Of a stretch of 6,081 nt of DNA, positions 1 through 6,038 are shown in pieces. The DNA is from Actinomycetes bacterium (GTDB lineage Bacteria > Actinomycetota > Acidimicrobiia > Acidimicrobiales > RAAP-2). The first letter of the stretch is position 1, and the number at the start of each line of letters is the position of its first letter. Both the position numbers and the translations under genes were made by a program. The notes under the pieces are model-generated. The model did not search any database. It saw nothing but the letters and a program-made list of their open reading frames with translations, and had not been told where the DNA came from. The DNA is taken from the NCBI GenBank assembly GCA_021802025.1, contig JAKABC010000103.1, positions 1 to 6,081 of the forward strand, in the 5' to 3' direction.

Positions 1-597
1 CTCGGCGTTGACGGTCCAGACGTGGAGGGCGAGGCCCAGCTCGCGCGCGAGCGCGACGGCCGGCCCGTCGACGTCGCGGTAGAAGGGGTTCAGCCCGTCG
101 AGCTCGAGCACGTGGGCCTCGGTGAGCGCCCCCTCGAGGGGTCCGCCCTCGACGAGCCAGGCGACCGCGACGTCGGCCCCGCTCGCGCGCACCCGCGCGC
201 AGGTCGCCAGGTCGAAGCACGACACGACCGGGCGATGCGCGAGGCGGGCGCCCTCAATCTCGGCGAGCGCCGCGCGCACGAGGGCCCCGGTGTCGTCGTA
301 GACGACCTCACCGGCCTCGCGGGCGTTCTTCAGCTCCACGTGGGCGACGACGCCGCGAGTCAGCTCGAGCACCTCGGCCAGGGTCGGCACCCAGTCGGGC
401 AGCTCGGCCCGTGGGGTCAGGCTGAGGGGGCGGCCCTCGAGGAGGGGGTCGTGGTGGACCACGAGGGCCCCGTCGCTCGTCGGGCGCACGTCGAACTCGA
501 TCCCGTCCACCCCGAGGGCGAGGGCCGCCTCGAAGGCCCCCAGGGTGTTCTCCCGGAACCGGTGGTGCGCGCCCCGGTGGGCCACGACGGCCGTCAC
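1..597 (-). CDS. Glycerophosphodiester phosphodiesterase (GDPD family), C-terminus cut by window edge
   Basis: This is a GDPD-family enzyme, expected to hydrolyse glycerophosphodiesters to glycerol-3-phosphate and an alcohol. Its reading frame is open from the left edge, and 199 residues are visible. The family signature is clear: VAHRGA at residues 5-10, RENT at 15-18, the metal and catalytic segment GIEFDVRPTSDG with E34 and D36, HHDP at 48-51 (catalytic histidine), and HVELK near 86-90. Further on come a LVEGG-type strand and HVWTVN at the edge, which is the usual late GDPD motif. About 40-60 residues should lie beyond the window. I chose the GTG at 597 because the conserved domain begins four residues later. 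The in-frame ATG at 687 would add 30 residues whose early codons (GGA, TCT, ACT, GGT, CGA, CAA) do not fit the strong GC3 bias and would overlap the whiB promoter. A GTG at 585 is also possible. No good ribosome site precedes any of the three. No signal peptide is seen, so the protein is probably cytoplasmic. Confidence 0.9.
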   Translation of the reverse strand, partial: MTAVVAHRGAHHRFRENTLGAFEAALALGVDGIEFDVRPTSDGALVVHHDPLLEGRPLSLTPRAELPDWVPTLAEVLELTRGVVAHVELKNAREAGEVVYDDTGALVRAALAEIEGARLAHRPVVSCFDLATCARVRASGADVAVAWLVEGGPLEGALTEAHVLELDGLNPFYRDVDGPAVALARELGLALHVWTVNAE

Positions 598-645
598 CAG
601 GGCCGCCGCGACCCGGTGGCGGCCCCAATCGGGGCCGGAGTGCCC

Positions 646-674
646 TTGTCGGCGCGCCCGGTCACCAGTAGACT
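646..674 (+). promoter_or_regulatory. Probable sigma70-type promoter of the whiB1-like gene
   Basis: TTGTCG (646-651) and TAGACT (669-674) are separated by exactly 17 bases. The first matches the -35 consensus TTGACA in its first three bases, and the second fits the actinobacterial -10 pattern TANNNT. Transcription would start near 681, giving a leader of about 58 bases before the ATG at 739. The element lies in the only locally less GC-rich stretch between the divergent GDPD and whiB genes. Confidence 0.5.
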
Positions 675-738
675 TTCCCTTCGGCATACGCGCCCGTCGC
701 GAGCCTCAACCCCCCGAAAATAGAGGATGTCCCCCCCG

Positions 739-1059
739 ATGACGTTGATGTGGAATCGGACCCACGCCTGGGACGACGCCGACTGGCGCGCCGAGGCGGC
801 CTGTCGTAACTACGAGCCCGAGCTGTTCTTCCCGGTGGGCTCGACCGGCCCCGCCACCGACCAGATCGAGTCGGCCAAGCGCCTGTGCACCCAGTGCCCG
901 AGCCAGAAGGCCTGCCTCGAGTTCGCCCTGGCGACCAACCAGGAGTCGGGCGTGTGGGGCGGCACGTCGGAGGACGAGCGCCGCAAGCTGCGCAAGCAGT
1001 GGCTGGCCGCGCGCCGCCGGGCCGCCCAGATGGCCCAGTCCGCCCAGTCGGTCCACTAG
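739..1059 (+). CDS. whiB1: WhiB-family iron-sulfur transcriptional regulator, WhiB1/WblE type
   Basis: This is a small actinobacterial transcription regulator that binds a [4Fe-4S] cluster. WhiB1 proteins work with the primary sigma factor, and in mycobacteria the cluster reacts with nitric oxide. The 106-residue product has all four cluster cysteines, C22, C50, C53 and C59 (spacing C-X27-C-X2-C-X5-C). It also has the ELFFPVG segment at 28-34, the GVWGG turn at 71-75 followed by SEDERR, and an Arg/Lys-rich tail (RKLRKQWLAARRR) suited to DNA contact. ELFFPVG and GVWGG with SEDERR closely resemble mycobacterial WhiB1. I chose the ATG at 739 because the purine-rich AGAGGA (722-727) lies 11 bases upstream. 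The ATG at 727 would add four residues but leaves no space for a ribosome site, and an ATG at 748 is also possible. The TAG stop overlaps the stop of the convergent kinase gene. A promoter is proposed at 646-674. Confidence 0.93.
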   Translation: MTLMWNRTHAWDDADWRAEAACRNYEPELFFPVGSTGPATDQIESAKRLCTQCPSQKACLEFALATNQESGVWGGTSEDERRKLRKQWLAARRRAAQMAQSAQSVH

Positions 1060-2516
1060 GCCTCGCGCGCGCGCAGCGGCACGCTCACCCGCGCGTAGGT
1101 CCCCCCGCCCTCGGCGGGGGCGATCGAGCGCATCTCGATCTCACCGAGCAGCTGGTTGCCCACGAGGTCGCGCACGATCGCTAGCCCCAGGCTCGTCGGC
1201 GCGTCCAGTGAGAAGTCGGGGCTGAGCCCGCGCCCGTTGTCGCGGATCTCGACGACGGCTCGCTGGTCGGCCCGGTGCAGGTGCACCGTCACGATCCCCG
1301 TGGGGTCGCGCGACTCGGGGGCGTCGACGAAGGCGTGCTCGACCGCGTTGGTGAGCAGCTCGGTCAACACCAGCGAGAGCGGGGTCGCGACGTCGGTGCT
1401 GAGCACGCCGAGCTCGCCCTCGACGACGATCTCGGCCGGGTGGTAAGCGAGCGCCGTGTCCTCGACCAGCGCGACGATCGACTGGACGATCTCGTCGAAG
1501 TCGACCTCCTCGCCCGGCTCGAGGCTGAGCGCCTCGTGCACCACGGCGATCGAGCGCACGCGCCGCTCGGCCTCGAGCAGGGCCGTCTTGGTCTCTGCCT
1601 CCTCGCTGCGCCGGGCCTGGAGGCGCAGCAGCGACGAGATCGTCTGGAGGTTGTTCTTCACCCGGTGGTGCACCTCGCGCACGGCCGTCTCGCGATTGAG
1701 GACCAGCCGGTTGAGGTGGCGCAGGTCGGACACGTCGCGCACCAGGGTCACCACACCGGTCACCCGACCCCCCTCCACCAGGGGCACCCCGTGGACCTGG
1801 ATGGCGACGTCGGGGCCCACGTCGACCTCCTCGAGCGAGGGCAGCCCGAAGTCGCGCGCGCGCTCGAGCGCCCGGATGCGCAGGCCCAGCTCGACGAGGG
1901 TCTGGCCGGTGGGCGCCGCGTAGATGCCGAGCCGGTGCAGGGCATTGACGGCGTTGGGGGTGGCGAACTCGACGCGCCCGCGCGCGTCGAGCAGGATCAC
2001 CCCGTCGCCGACCCGGGGCAGGCCCGGACCGGCGACGTCGTCCTCGCGGAAGGGGAAGGTCCCGTCGCTCACCATCGTGCAGAGCCGGGCGAAGATCGAG
2101 AGGTAGGGCACCTCGAAGACCGACCCGCCGCCGCGCGCGCCCTGGAGGCGCACGACGGCCCCCACGGTGCGCCCGCGGTAGCCGACCGGCACGGCCCAGG
2201 TCGCGAGTGGCCCCTCGTCGCCCGGGCGCAGCGTCTGGCCGACGGCCCGCTCGCCGGCGAGCGAGCGGGCGACGAGTGGCCAGTCCGCGGGATCGTGGTC
2301 GGAGGCCACCAGGTCCTCGGGGATCGAGGTGGTGCGGTTGTTGGGCCGGGTCTGGGCGAGGACGAGGAGCCGGCCCGTCGGGGTCGGCGCCATCAAGAGC
2401 AGGTCGCTGAAGGCGAGGTCGGCCAGCAGCGACCACGACGCGGTGAGCCCCGTGAGGTGCTCGATAGCGCCGGGCTCGAGTCCGGTCGAGGCCGCGAGGT
2501 CGCTGAGGGTCGCCAC
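1056..2516 (-). CDS. pdtaS: PdtaS-type sensor histidine kinase (GAF-PAS-HisKA_2-HATPase)
   Basis: This is a cytosolic two-component sensor kinase of the HWE/HisKA_2 class. In mycobacteria PdtaS phosphorylates the ANTAR-domain RNA-binding antiterminator PdtaR. The product has 486 residues (M. tuberculosis PdtaS is about 501). An N-terminal GAF-like domain spans about 1-150, and a PAS domain about 165-265 (begins GDGVILLDARGRVEFATPN). The H-box HHRVKNNLQTISSLLRLQ starts at 283, with H284 the likely phosphorylated histidine. The ATPase domain has its N-box around N390 (TELLTNAVEHA), G1 DNGRG at 426-430, and a second glycine box SLGLAIV at 442-448. No membrane segment is visible. The GTG start at 2516 lies two bases after the stop of the PHP gene and lacks a clear ribosome site, which suggests translational coupling. 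The resulting N-terminus (ATLSDLAAS) also agrees with the family start as I remember it. The stop overlaps that of convergent whiB1, an adjacency shared with mycobacteria. The GAF domain lacks the two cysteines I recall from the mycobacterial protein (see findings). Confidence 0.93.
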   Translation of the reverse strand: MATLSDLAASTGLEPGAIEHLTGLTASWSLLADLAFSDLLLMAPTPTGRLLVLAQTRPNNRTTSIPEDLVASDHDPADWPLVARSLAGERAVGQTLRPGDEGPLATWAVPVGYRGRTVGAVVRLQGARGGGSVFEVPYLSIFARLCTMVSDGTFPFREDDVAGPGLPRVGDGVILLDARGRVEFATPNAVNALHRLGIYAAPTGQTLVELGLRIRALERARDFGLPSLEEVDVGPDVAIQVHGVPLVEGGRVTGVVTLVRDVSDLRHLNRLVLNRETAVREVHHRVKNNLQTISSLLRLQARRSEEAETKTALLEAERRVRSIAVVHEALSLEPGEEVDFDEIVQSIVALVEDTALAYHPAEIVVEGELGVLSTDVATPLSLVLTELLTNAVEHAFVDAPESRDPTGIVTVHLHRADQRAVVEIRDNGRGLSPDFSLDAPTSLGLAIVRDLVGNQLLGEIEMRSIAPAEGGGTYARVSVPLRAREA

Positions 2517-2518
2517 GG

Positions 2519-3391
2519 CTAGGTGCGCAGGTCGACCATCACGCGCTGGCGCGCCCGGTAGCTGGCGAGGTGGGTGACCCCGCGGGCCTCGAGCATCGCG
2601 GCCAGGTCGCCGGCGCGCTCGCCCACGCGCTCGAGCCCGTGGGCGTCCGAGGCCGTGGTGAAGGTGAGGCCCTTGTCGACCAGCCGGTCGAGGAAGCCCG
2701 CGGCCGGGTACGGCTCGCCGGCGGGCTTCTTCCAGCCGGCCGAGCTGCACTCGAGCGAGACGTCCACCGCGGCGGCCGACTCGGCCATCGCGTCCCAGAG
2801 GGGCTCGGGGGCCGACGCGCGATAGCCGGCCACCTTGATGAGGTCGGGGTGGGCCAGCACGTCGACGCTGCGCGTGGCGCAGAGCTCGTCGAGCGCCTCG
2901 GCGTAGCGCCGCCAGCTCTCCTCGACGTCGCGCACGGTCCACTCGTGGAGGTGCACGGGGTTCTCGTAGTCGTCGAACTGCCAGGTGCCGAGCCAGTGGA
3001 CCGAGCCGATCAGGACGTCGAAGGGGTACTGGGCGAGCAGGGCGGCGACCTCGGGCATCTGGCCGCGGTAGTAGTCGACCTCGAGGCCGACCTTCACCGG
3101 CAGACCCTCGTCCTTCGCGCGCTGGGCGAGCGTGACGTACGCCTCGAGGGAGTTGCGCGCGTGGAAGTCGAAGTACTCGGCCATGGCGGCGCTGGTCGGC
3201 TCGTGGGCCTCTCGGGTCCAGAAGTCCCCCACCACCGCGCGCACGTCGGCGAAGCGGTGGGTGTGCTCGGTCAGGGCGAGCTCGCTCACCCCGTTGGCCC
3301 GGGCCCGCTCGCAGTAGTCGGCGATCTGGTCCAGGCGGAACCAGACCGAGCTCTCCTCGTGGGGCCAGAGGTGGAGGTGGTAGTCGAGCAC
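2519..3391 (-). CDS. PHP-domain phosphatase, histidinol-phosphatase (HisK/HisJ) type
   Basis: This is a metal-dependent PHP-superfamily phosphohydrolase, best matched to monofunctional histidinol-phosphatases (histidinol phosphate to histidinol, histidine biosynthesis). At 290 residues it has the usual length. The metal-binding motifs appear in the expected order: HLHLW with H5 and H7, TEHTHRF with E42, H43 and H45, GLEVDYY with E104 and D106, IGSVHW with H132, LAHPDLIK with H181, and TASDAHG with D249 and H251. The GTG start at 3391 directly abuts the TAG of the upstream DUF3107 gene. It gives the family-typical N-terminus of a start residue followed by LDYHLHL. Two bases separate its stop from the kinase start, so the three genes should be co-transcribed and translationally coupled. 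No other histidine-biosynthesis gene lies in the window, so histidinol phosphate is inferred from the family. A different phosphoester substrate linked to the kinase cannot be excluded. Confidence 0.85.
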   Translation of the reverse strand: MLDYHLHLWPHEESSVWFRLDQIADYCERARANGVSELALTEHTHRFADVRAVVGDFWTREAHEPTSAAMAEYFDFHARNSLEAYVTLAQRAKDEGLPVKVGLEVDYYRGQMPEVAALLAQYPFDVLIGSVHWLGTWQFDDYENPVHLHEWTVRDVEESWRRYAEALDELCATRSVDVLAHPDLIKVAGYRASAPEPLWDAMAESAAAVDVSLECSSAGWKKPAGEPYPAAGFLDRLVDKGLTFTTASDAHGLERVGERAGDLAAMLEARGVTHLASYRARQRVMVDLRT

Positions 3392-3625
3392 CTAGACGGC
3401 GCCGAAGCCCACGACGCGCTCGCTGTGGGCCGGGCCGAGCTCCACGTAGGCGATGCGCGCGACGGGCACCCCGACGCGCCGGCCCCGGCGGTCGGTCAGC
3501 CACAGGACGCCCTCGCCCGCCAGGGCCGCCTCGACGTCGCGCATGAGCGCGTCGCGGTCCGTCTCGGCGGGCAACTCGACGTCGAGCTCCTTCATCGACT
3601 GCACGATCCCGATGCGTATCTCCAT
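3392..3625 (-). CDS. DUF3107 family small protein
   Basis: This is a 77-residue protein of the actinobacterial DUF3107 family, whose function is unknown. It begins MEIRIGIVQSMKELDVEL. It then has a predicted helix with acidic and alanine-rich character (DALMRDVEAALAGEG), a short strand with DRRGRRVGVPV, and the family-typical closing IAYVELG (IAYVEIG in relatives as I remember them). The ATG at 3625 is well supported by the purine-rich AGGAGAGAGG (3631-3640) five bases upstream. A longer in-frame ORF would reach to 3724, but it would run through the divergent promoter region and into the dGTPase gene. This is the first gene of the minus-strand operon, and its TAG directly touches the GTG of the PHP gene. 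No signal peptide or membrane segment is seen. Confidence 0.82.
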   Translation of the reverse strand: MEIRIGIVQSMKELDVELPAETDRDALMRDVEAALAGEGVLWLTDRRGRRVGVPVARIAYVELGPAHSERVVGFGAV

Positions 3626-3630
3626 GGGTC

Positions 3631-3640
3631 CCTCTCTCCT
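3631..3640 (-). promoter_or_regulatory. Ribosome binding site of the DUF3107 gene
   Basis: AGGAGAGAGG on the minus strand, five bases before the ATG at 3625. It fixes that start against longer in-frame alternatives and is one of only two strong Shine-Dalgarno sequences in the window. Confidence 0.65.
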
Positions 3641-3658
3641 AGGGCCCATGCTAGGGCG

Positions 3659-3680
3659 CCCTGGCACAATGGGGTCCGTG
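3659..3680 (+). promoter_or_regulatory. Probable extended -10 promoter with leaderless GTG start of the dGTPase gene
   Basis: CACAAT (3665-3670) is preceded by TGG, forming an extended -10 (TGN plus hexamer). Seven bases (GGGGTCC) separate it from the GTG at 3678, so transcription should begin at or very near the start codon. No Shine-Dalgarno sequence precedes the GTG, which agrees with a leaderless mRNA. The -35 region (GGGCCC near 3642-3647) does not match the consensus, which an extended -10 can tolerate. An ATG at 3669 overlaps the -10 itself and is therefore less likely. Confidence 0.45.
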
Positions 3681-4820
3681 AGTGAACCGGTCTCCGAGCG
3701 CAGCCGCCGGTGGGCCGCGACCATGGGCGGCTACGCCGGCCCCGACGACATCACCGTCGCCCACGACGACTCGCGCGCGGTCATCGGCGCGCGCCTATCC
3801 CCGGCCCCCGCCCTCTTCGGCCCGCGCGAGGAGCGTGAGGCCCTCTACGACGAGGCGCTCGCCCCGGGGGCGACCCGCTCGTCGGGTGCCGGTCGGCGAG
3901 CCACGCCCGAAGAGCCCGACTACTGGCGCACCTGCTTCGAGCGCGACCGGGACCGGATCTTGCACTCGAGCGCCTTCAGACGGCTCGCGGGCAAGACCCA
4001 GGTCTTCGTCTTCCCCGAGGACCACATGCGCACCCGCCTGACCCACGCCCTCGAAGTCGCCCAGGTCGCCACCGGCGTCGCCCGGCCGCTCGGACTGAAC
4101 GTCGCGCTCACCGAGGCGATCGCCCTCGGCCACGACTGCGGCCACGGGCCGGGCGGCCACGCCAGCGAGGAGGCCCTCGACCCCTACGTCGAGGGCGGCT
4201 TCGACCACGCGGTGTGGGGCGCCGACGTGGCCCTCGCGCCCCTCAACCTGTGCGCCGAGACCCTCGATGGCGTGCGCAACCACTCCTGGTCCCGCCCGGC
4301 CCCCTCGACCCCCGAGGGCGAGGTCGTCTCCTGGGCCGACCGGATCGCCTACGTCTGTCACGACTTCGAAGACGCCGCCTCGGCCGGAATCGTCACCGAG
4401 GACGACCTGCCCCGCGTCGTGCGAGAGCGCTGCGGCACGCGCCGGGGCGCCCAGCTCGGCGCCTTCATCAACGCCCTCGTCGACGCCTCGCGCGCGACCG
4501 GCGTGGTGGGCATGGACCCCGAGCACGCCGAGGCCCTCGCCGCCTTTCGCGCCTTCGACTACGAGGCGATCTACCTGCGCCCGGCCTCTCAGCGCCAGGC
4601 CCATGCCGTGGTGGCGATGCTGCGCGCGCTCGTCGAGCACTACCGGGCCCACCCCGAGCGGATCCCCGACCTCACCGGGACCGAGCCACTCGACGACGTC
4701 ACGTCGCTACGGGCCGCCGTCGGCTACGTGGCCGGCATGACCGACCGGTTCGCCTGCCGGCGGGCGATGGACGAACTCGACTGGCCCGATGAGAAGCTCC
4801 CGAGCGGGCTCAACCGCTGA
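3678..4820 (+). CDS. dgt: dGTPase-like HD-domain deoxynucleoside triphosphate triphosphohydrolase
   Basis: This is an HD-superfamily phosphohydrolase related to dGTPases, which split dNTPs into deoxynucleoside and triphosphate and so control dNTP pools. The product has 380 residues. The conserved block starts at about 83 (DRDRILHSSAFRRLAGKTQVF). The metal ligands are visible as H123 (TRLTHALEVAQ), H152 and D153 (GHDCGHGPGGH), and D221 (SWADRIAYVCHDFEDA). LDGVRNHSW at about 196-204 is another family landmark. The C-terminal half is helical and ends normally. The GTG at 3678 is chosen from the promoter geometry just upstream. An ATG at 3669 adds three residues, and an ATG at 3723 (MGGYAG) would remove fifteen. 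The gene is divergent from the DUF3107 operon and not beside dnaG, its usual partner in mycobacteria. The glycine-rich GHGPGGH differs from the common GHTPFGH, so the exact nucleotide substrate is uncertain. Confidence 0.88.
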   Translation: MSEPVSERSRRWAATMGGYAGPDDITVAHDDSRAVIGARLSPAPALFGPREEREALYDEALAPGATRSSGAGRRATPEEPDYWRTCFERDRDRILHSSAFRRLAGKTQVFVFPEDHMRTRLTHALEVAQVATGVARPLGLNVALTEAIALGHDCGHGPGGHASEEALDPYVEGGFDHAVWGADVALAPLNLCAETLDGVRNHSWSRPAPSTPEGEVVSWADRIAYVCHDFEDAASAGIVTEDDLPRVVRERCGTRRGAQLGAFINALVDASRATGVVGMDPEHAEALAAFRAFDYEAIYLRPASQRQAHAVVAMLRALVEHYRAHPERIPDLTGTEPLDDVTSLRAAVGYVAGMTDRFACRRAMDELDWPDEKLPSGLNR

Positions 4821-4877
4821 GGGATGCCCTCGAACGGCCTCCCTTCGCCGGTCTCCCCAGCTACTGTCTCCAGCCGG

Positions 4878-6026
4878 TCAGTACGAGATGGTGCCCTGCT
4901 CGCTGTAGTACGAGTTGCCGTTGCCGTCGTCGCCGCCGACGATCGCGCCCGTGCCCGCAGCGTTCGCGAAACGGCCCGTCCCCCCGGTGATGGCGTACTC
5001 GCCGGTGAAGACGTGGGATGCCGTCGGACTCGACGAACCCACCTCACAGACCGTCCCGCTCACGATCTCGTTGAGCGTGTCTCCGTTCGCAGCGACCAGA
5101 GTGCTCGACCCCAAGGCCGGGGCGCAGTAGCCCCCGTCCCCGTTGGAGGTGTAGTCGGTCCAGTAGATCGTGAGTGACGAACTGTACGTGCCCTTGCCCA
5201 GGTGGACGCTCATCGCAACCCCGCTCGAGGTAACAGTGCACCCCAACGTCGAGGTCTGACAGTTCGTCGCACCGGGGGTCTCCGCACCCGAGCCCGCCGA
5301 GGCGAAGGGGAGATTCCCCGCGGCGCCGAGCTCGAAGTTGTAGATCGTCGTCCCCTGCGCCGTGCCGATGGTGAGAGCATCGACGGCCCCGGTCATCGGC
5401 GTACTCCACCCGCTGCCCACGTTGACGCCGAAGCCGTACTTGATCGTGGCGTTGGGGTACATGGTCAGGAAGGTGCTCCACGACACGGGCGCGCTCTGTG
5501 GCGCGCCGGTCAGGTGCGATCCCCACACCTTTCCATCGAGAACGTTCCAGCTCTGCCACGTGTCGGGAACGACGGTTCCATTCACGTACGGCTCAAAATT
5601 CAGGGTCGAGTACCCAATCGTGGAGTCGATTCCACCGGCCTGGTTGCCCGGGTTGATCTCCAGCTGTAGCGCGGGCGCGGTGGTCGAGTTGTCGGTGTAG
5701 GTCGAGTAGCCCAGGGAGTTGATTGCGCTGAGGGGGGTTCCCATCCAGTCGTAGTTGTAGACGGTCCAGTGGCTGCCAGTGTCGACCGTTGACATCGTGA
5801 GGCTGCTCAACCCGAGGGGCGGCGTGCCCGGGCCGTCAGCTATCGAGACCGACCCGGTGCCGTCGCCGTTGTTGATGACGACGAACTGGCCTGACGTCGA
5901 AGGTGTCGACACGAGATCGCTCGGGGTCACGGTGACGACCGTCGAGGTGGTCCCCGCACTCGCGACCGACGGGGTGGCGACGACGAGAGCCGCACAGCAA
6001 AAGACCAGGGTGGCGATGCGCCTCAT
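4878..6026 (-). CDS. Secreted protein of unknown function with C-terminal AOC-barrel-like repeat region
   Basis: This is a 382-residue exported protein that I cannot assign to a function. It opens with a textbook signal peptide: MRR, a hydrophobic core to about residue 17, then SVASA with predicted cleavage after A24. The mature protein is rich in Ser, Thr, Gly, Asn and Tyr. Residues about 45-235 form a beta-rich segment with landmarks GPGTPPLG, YNYDW, LGYSTY and DALTIG...YNFE, a pattern I have seen in uncharacterised exported bacterial proteins. Residues about 250-382 hold four cysteines (C256, C263, C301, C327), which could form two disulfides. They also hold GEYAITGGTGRFANAAGTG (342-360), typical of small secreted beta-barrel (allene-oxide-cyclase-like) domains of actinobacteria. 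There is no sortase motif or C-terminal membrane anchor, so the protein is probably released. The ATG at 6026 is fixed by a strong Shine-Dalgarno sequence. GC content is lower than in neighbouring genes. It converges on dgt with a 57-base spacer. Confidence 0.85.
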   Translation of the reverse strand: MRRIATLVFCCAALVVATPSVASAGTTSTVVTVTPSDLVSTPSTSGQFVVINNGDGTGSVSIADGPGTPPLGLSSLTMSTVDTGSHWTVYNYDWMGTPLSAINSLGYSTYTDNSTTAPALQLEINPGNQAGGIDSTIGYSTLNFEPYVNGTVVPDTWQSWNVLDGKVWGSHLTGAPQSAPVSWSTFLTMYPNATIKYGFGVNVGSGWSTPMTGAVDALTIGTAQGTTIYNFELGAAGNLPFASAGSGAETPGATNCQTSTLGCTVTSSGVAMSVHLGKGTYSSSLTIYWTDYTSNGDGGYCAPALGSSTLVAANGDTLNEIVSGTVCEVGSSSPTASHVFTGEYAITGGTGRFANAAGTGAIVGGDDGNGNSYYSEQGTISY

Positions 6027-6031
6027 GCGCT

Positions 6032-6038
6032 CCTCCTC
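6032..6038 (-). promoter_or_regulatory. Ribosome binding site of the secreted protein gene
   Basis: GAGGAGG on the minus strand ends five bases before the ATG at 6026. It is a near-perfect Shine-Dalgarno sequence and the strongest in the window, which suggests efficient translation of the exported protein. The promoter must lie in the last 40 bases or beyond the right edge. No convincing -10/-35 pair is visible. Confidence 0.7.

Noticed and set aside
22..723. Long plus-strand open frame opposite the GDPD gene
   Set aside because: It is antisense to a frame with complete GDPD motifs. Its translation is Gly/Arg/Glu/Val-rich without a recognisable domain, as expected from the strong GC3 bias of the real gene.
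1275..2522. Long plus-strand open frame opposite pdtaS (about 415 codons)
   Set aside because: It is a shadow of the kinase. The minus frame carries the H-box, N-box and glycine boxes, while the plus frame is low-complexity and matches no family I know.
2517..3503. Upstream extension of the pdtaS frame through the PHP gene (to about 815 codons)
   Set aside because: The extension is Arg/Pro/Gly-rich out-of-frame translation of the PHP gene. Recognisable GAF sequence begins only at the GTG at 2516.
2570..3685. Long plus-strand open frame opposite the PHP and DUF3107 genes
   Set aside because: It spans two real minus-strand genes and their divergent promoter region, and its composition is biased without motifs.
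3795..4652. Minus-strand open frame inside the dGTPase gene
   Set aside because: It is antisense to an intact HD-domain gene with all metal ligands, and its translation has no domain features.
4819..4831. Possible terminator hairpin GAGGG-ATG-CCCTC at the dgt stop codon
   Set aside because: The stem is only five pairs with a three-base loop, and no T-run follows on either strand. The 57-base convergent spacer (4821-4877) holds only this and a repeated GCCGGTC, neither convincing as an intrinsic terminator.
5044..5559. Second minus-strand open frame within the secreted protein gene
   Set aside because: It is an overlapping frame of the 382-residue secreted protein, Arg-rich, with no signal peptide or ribosome site.
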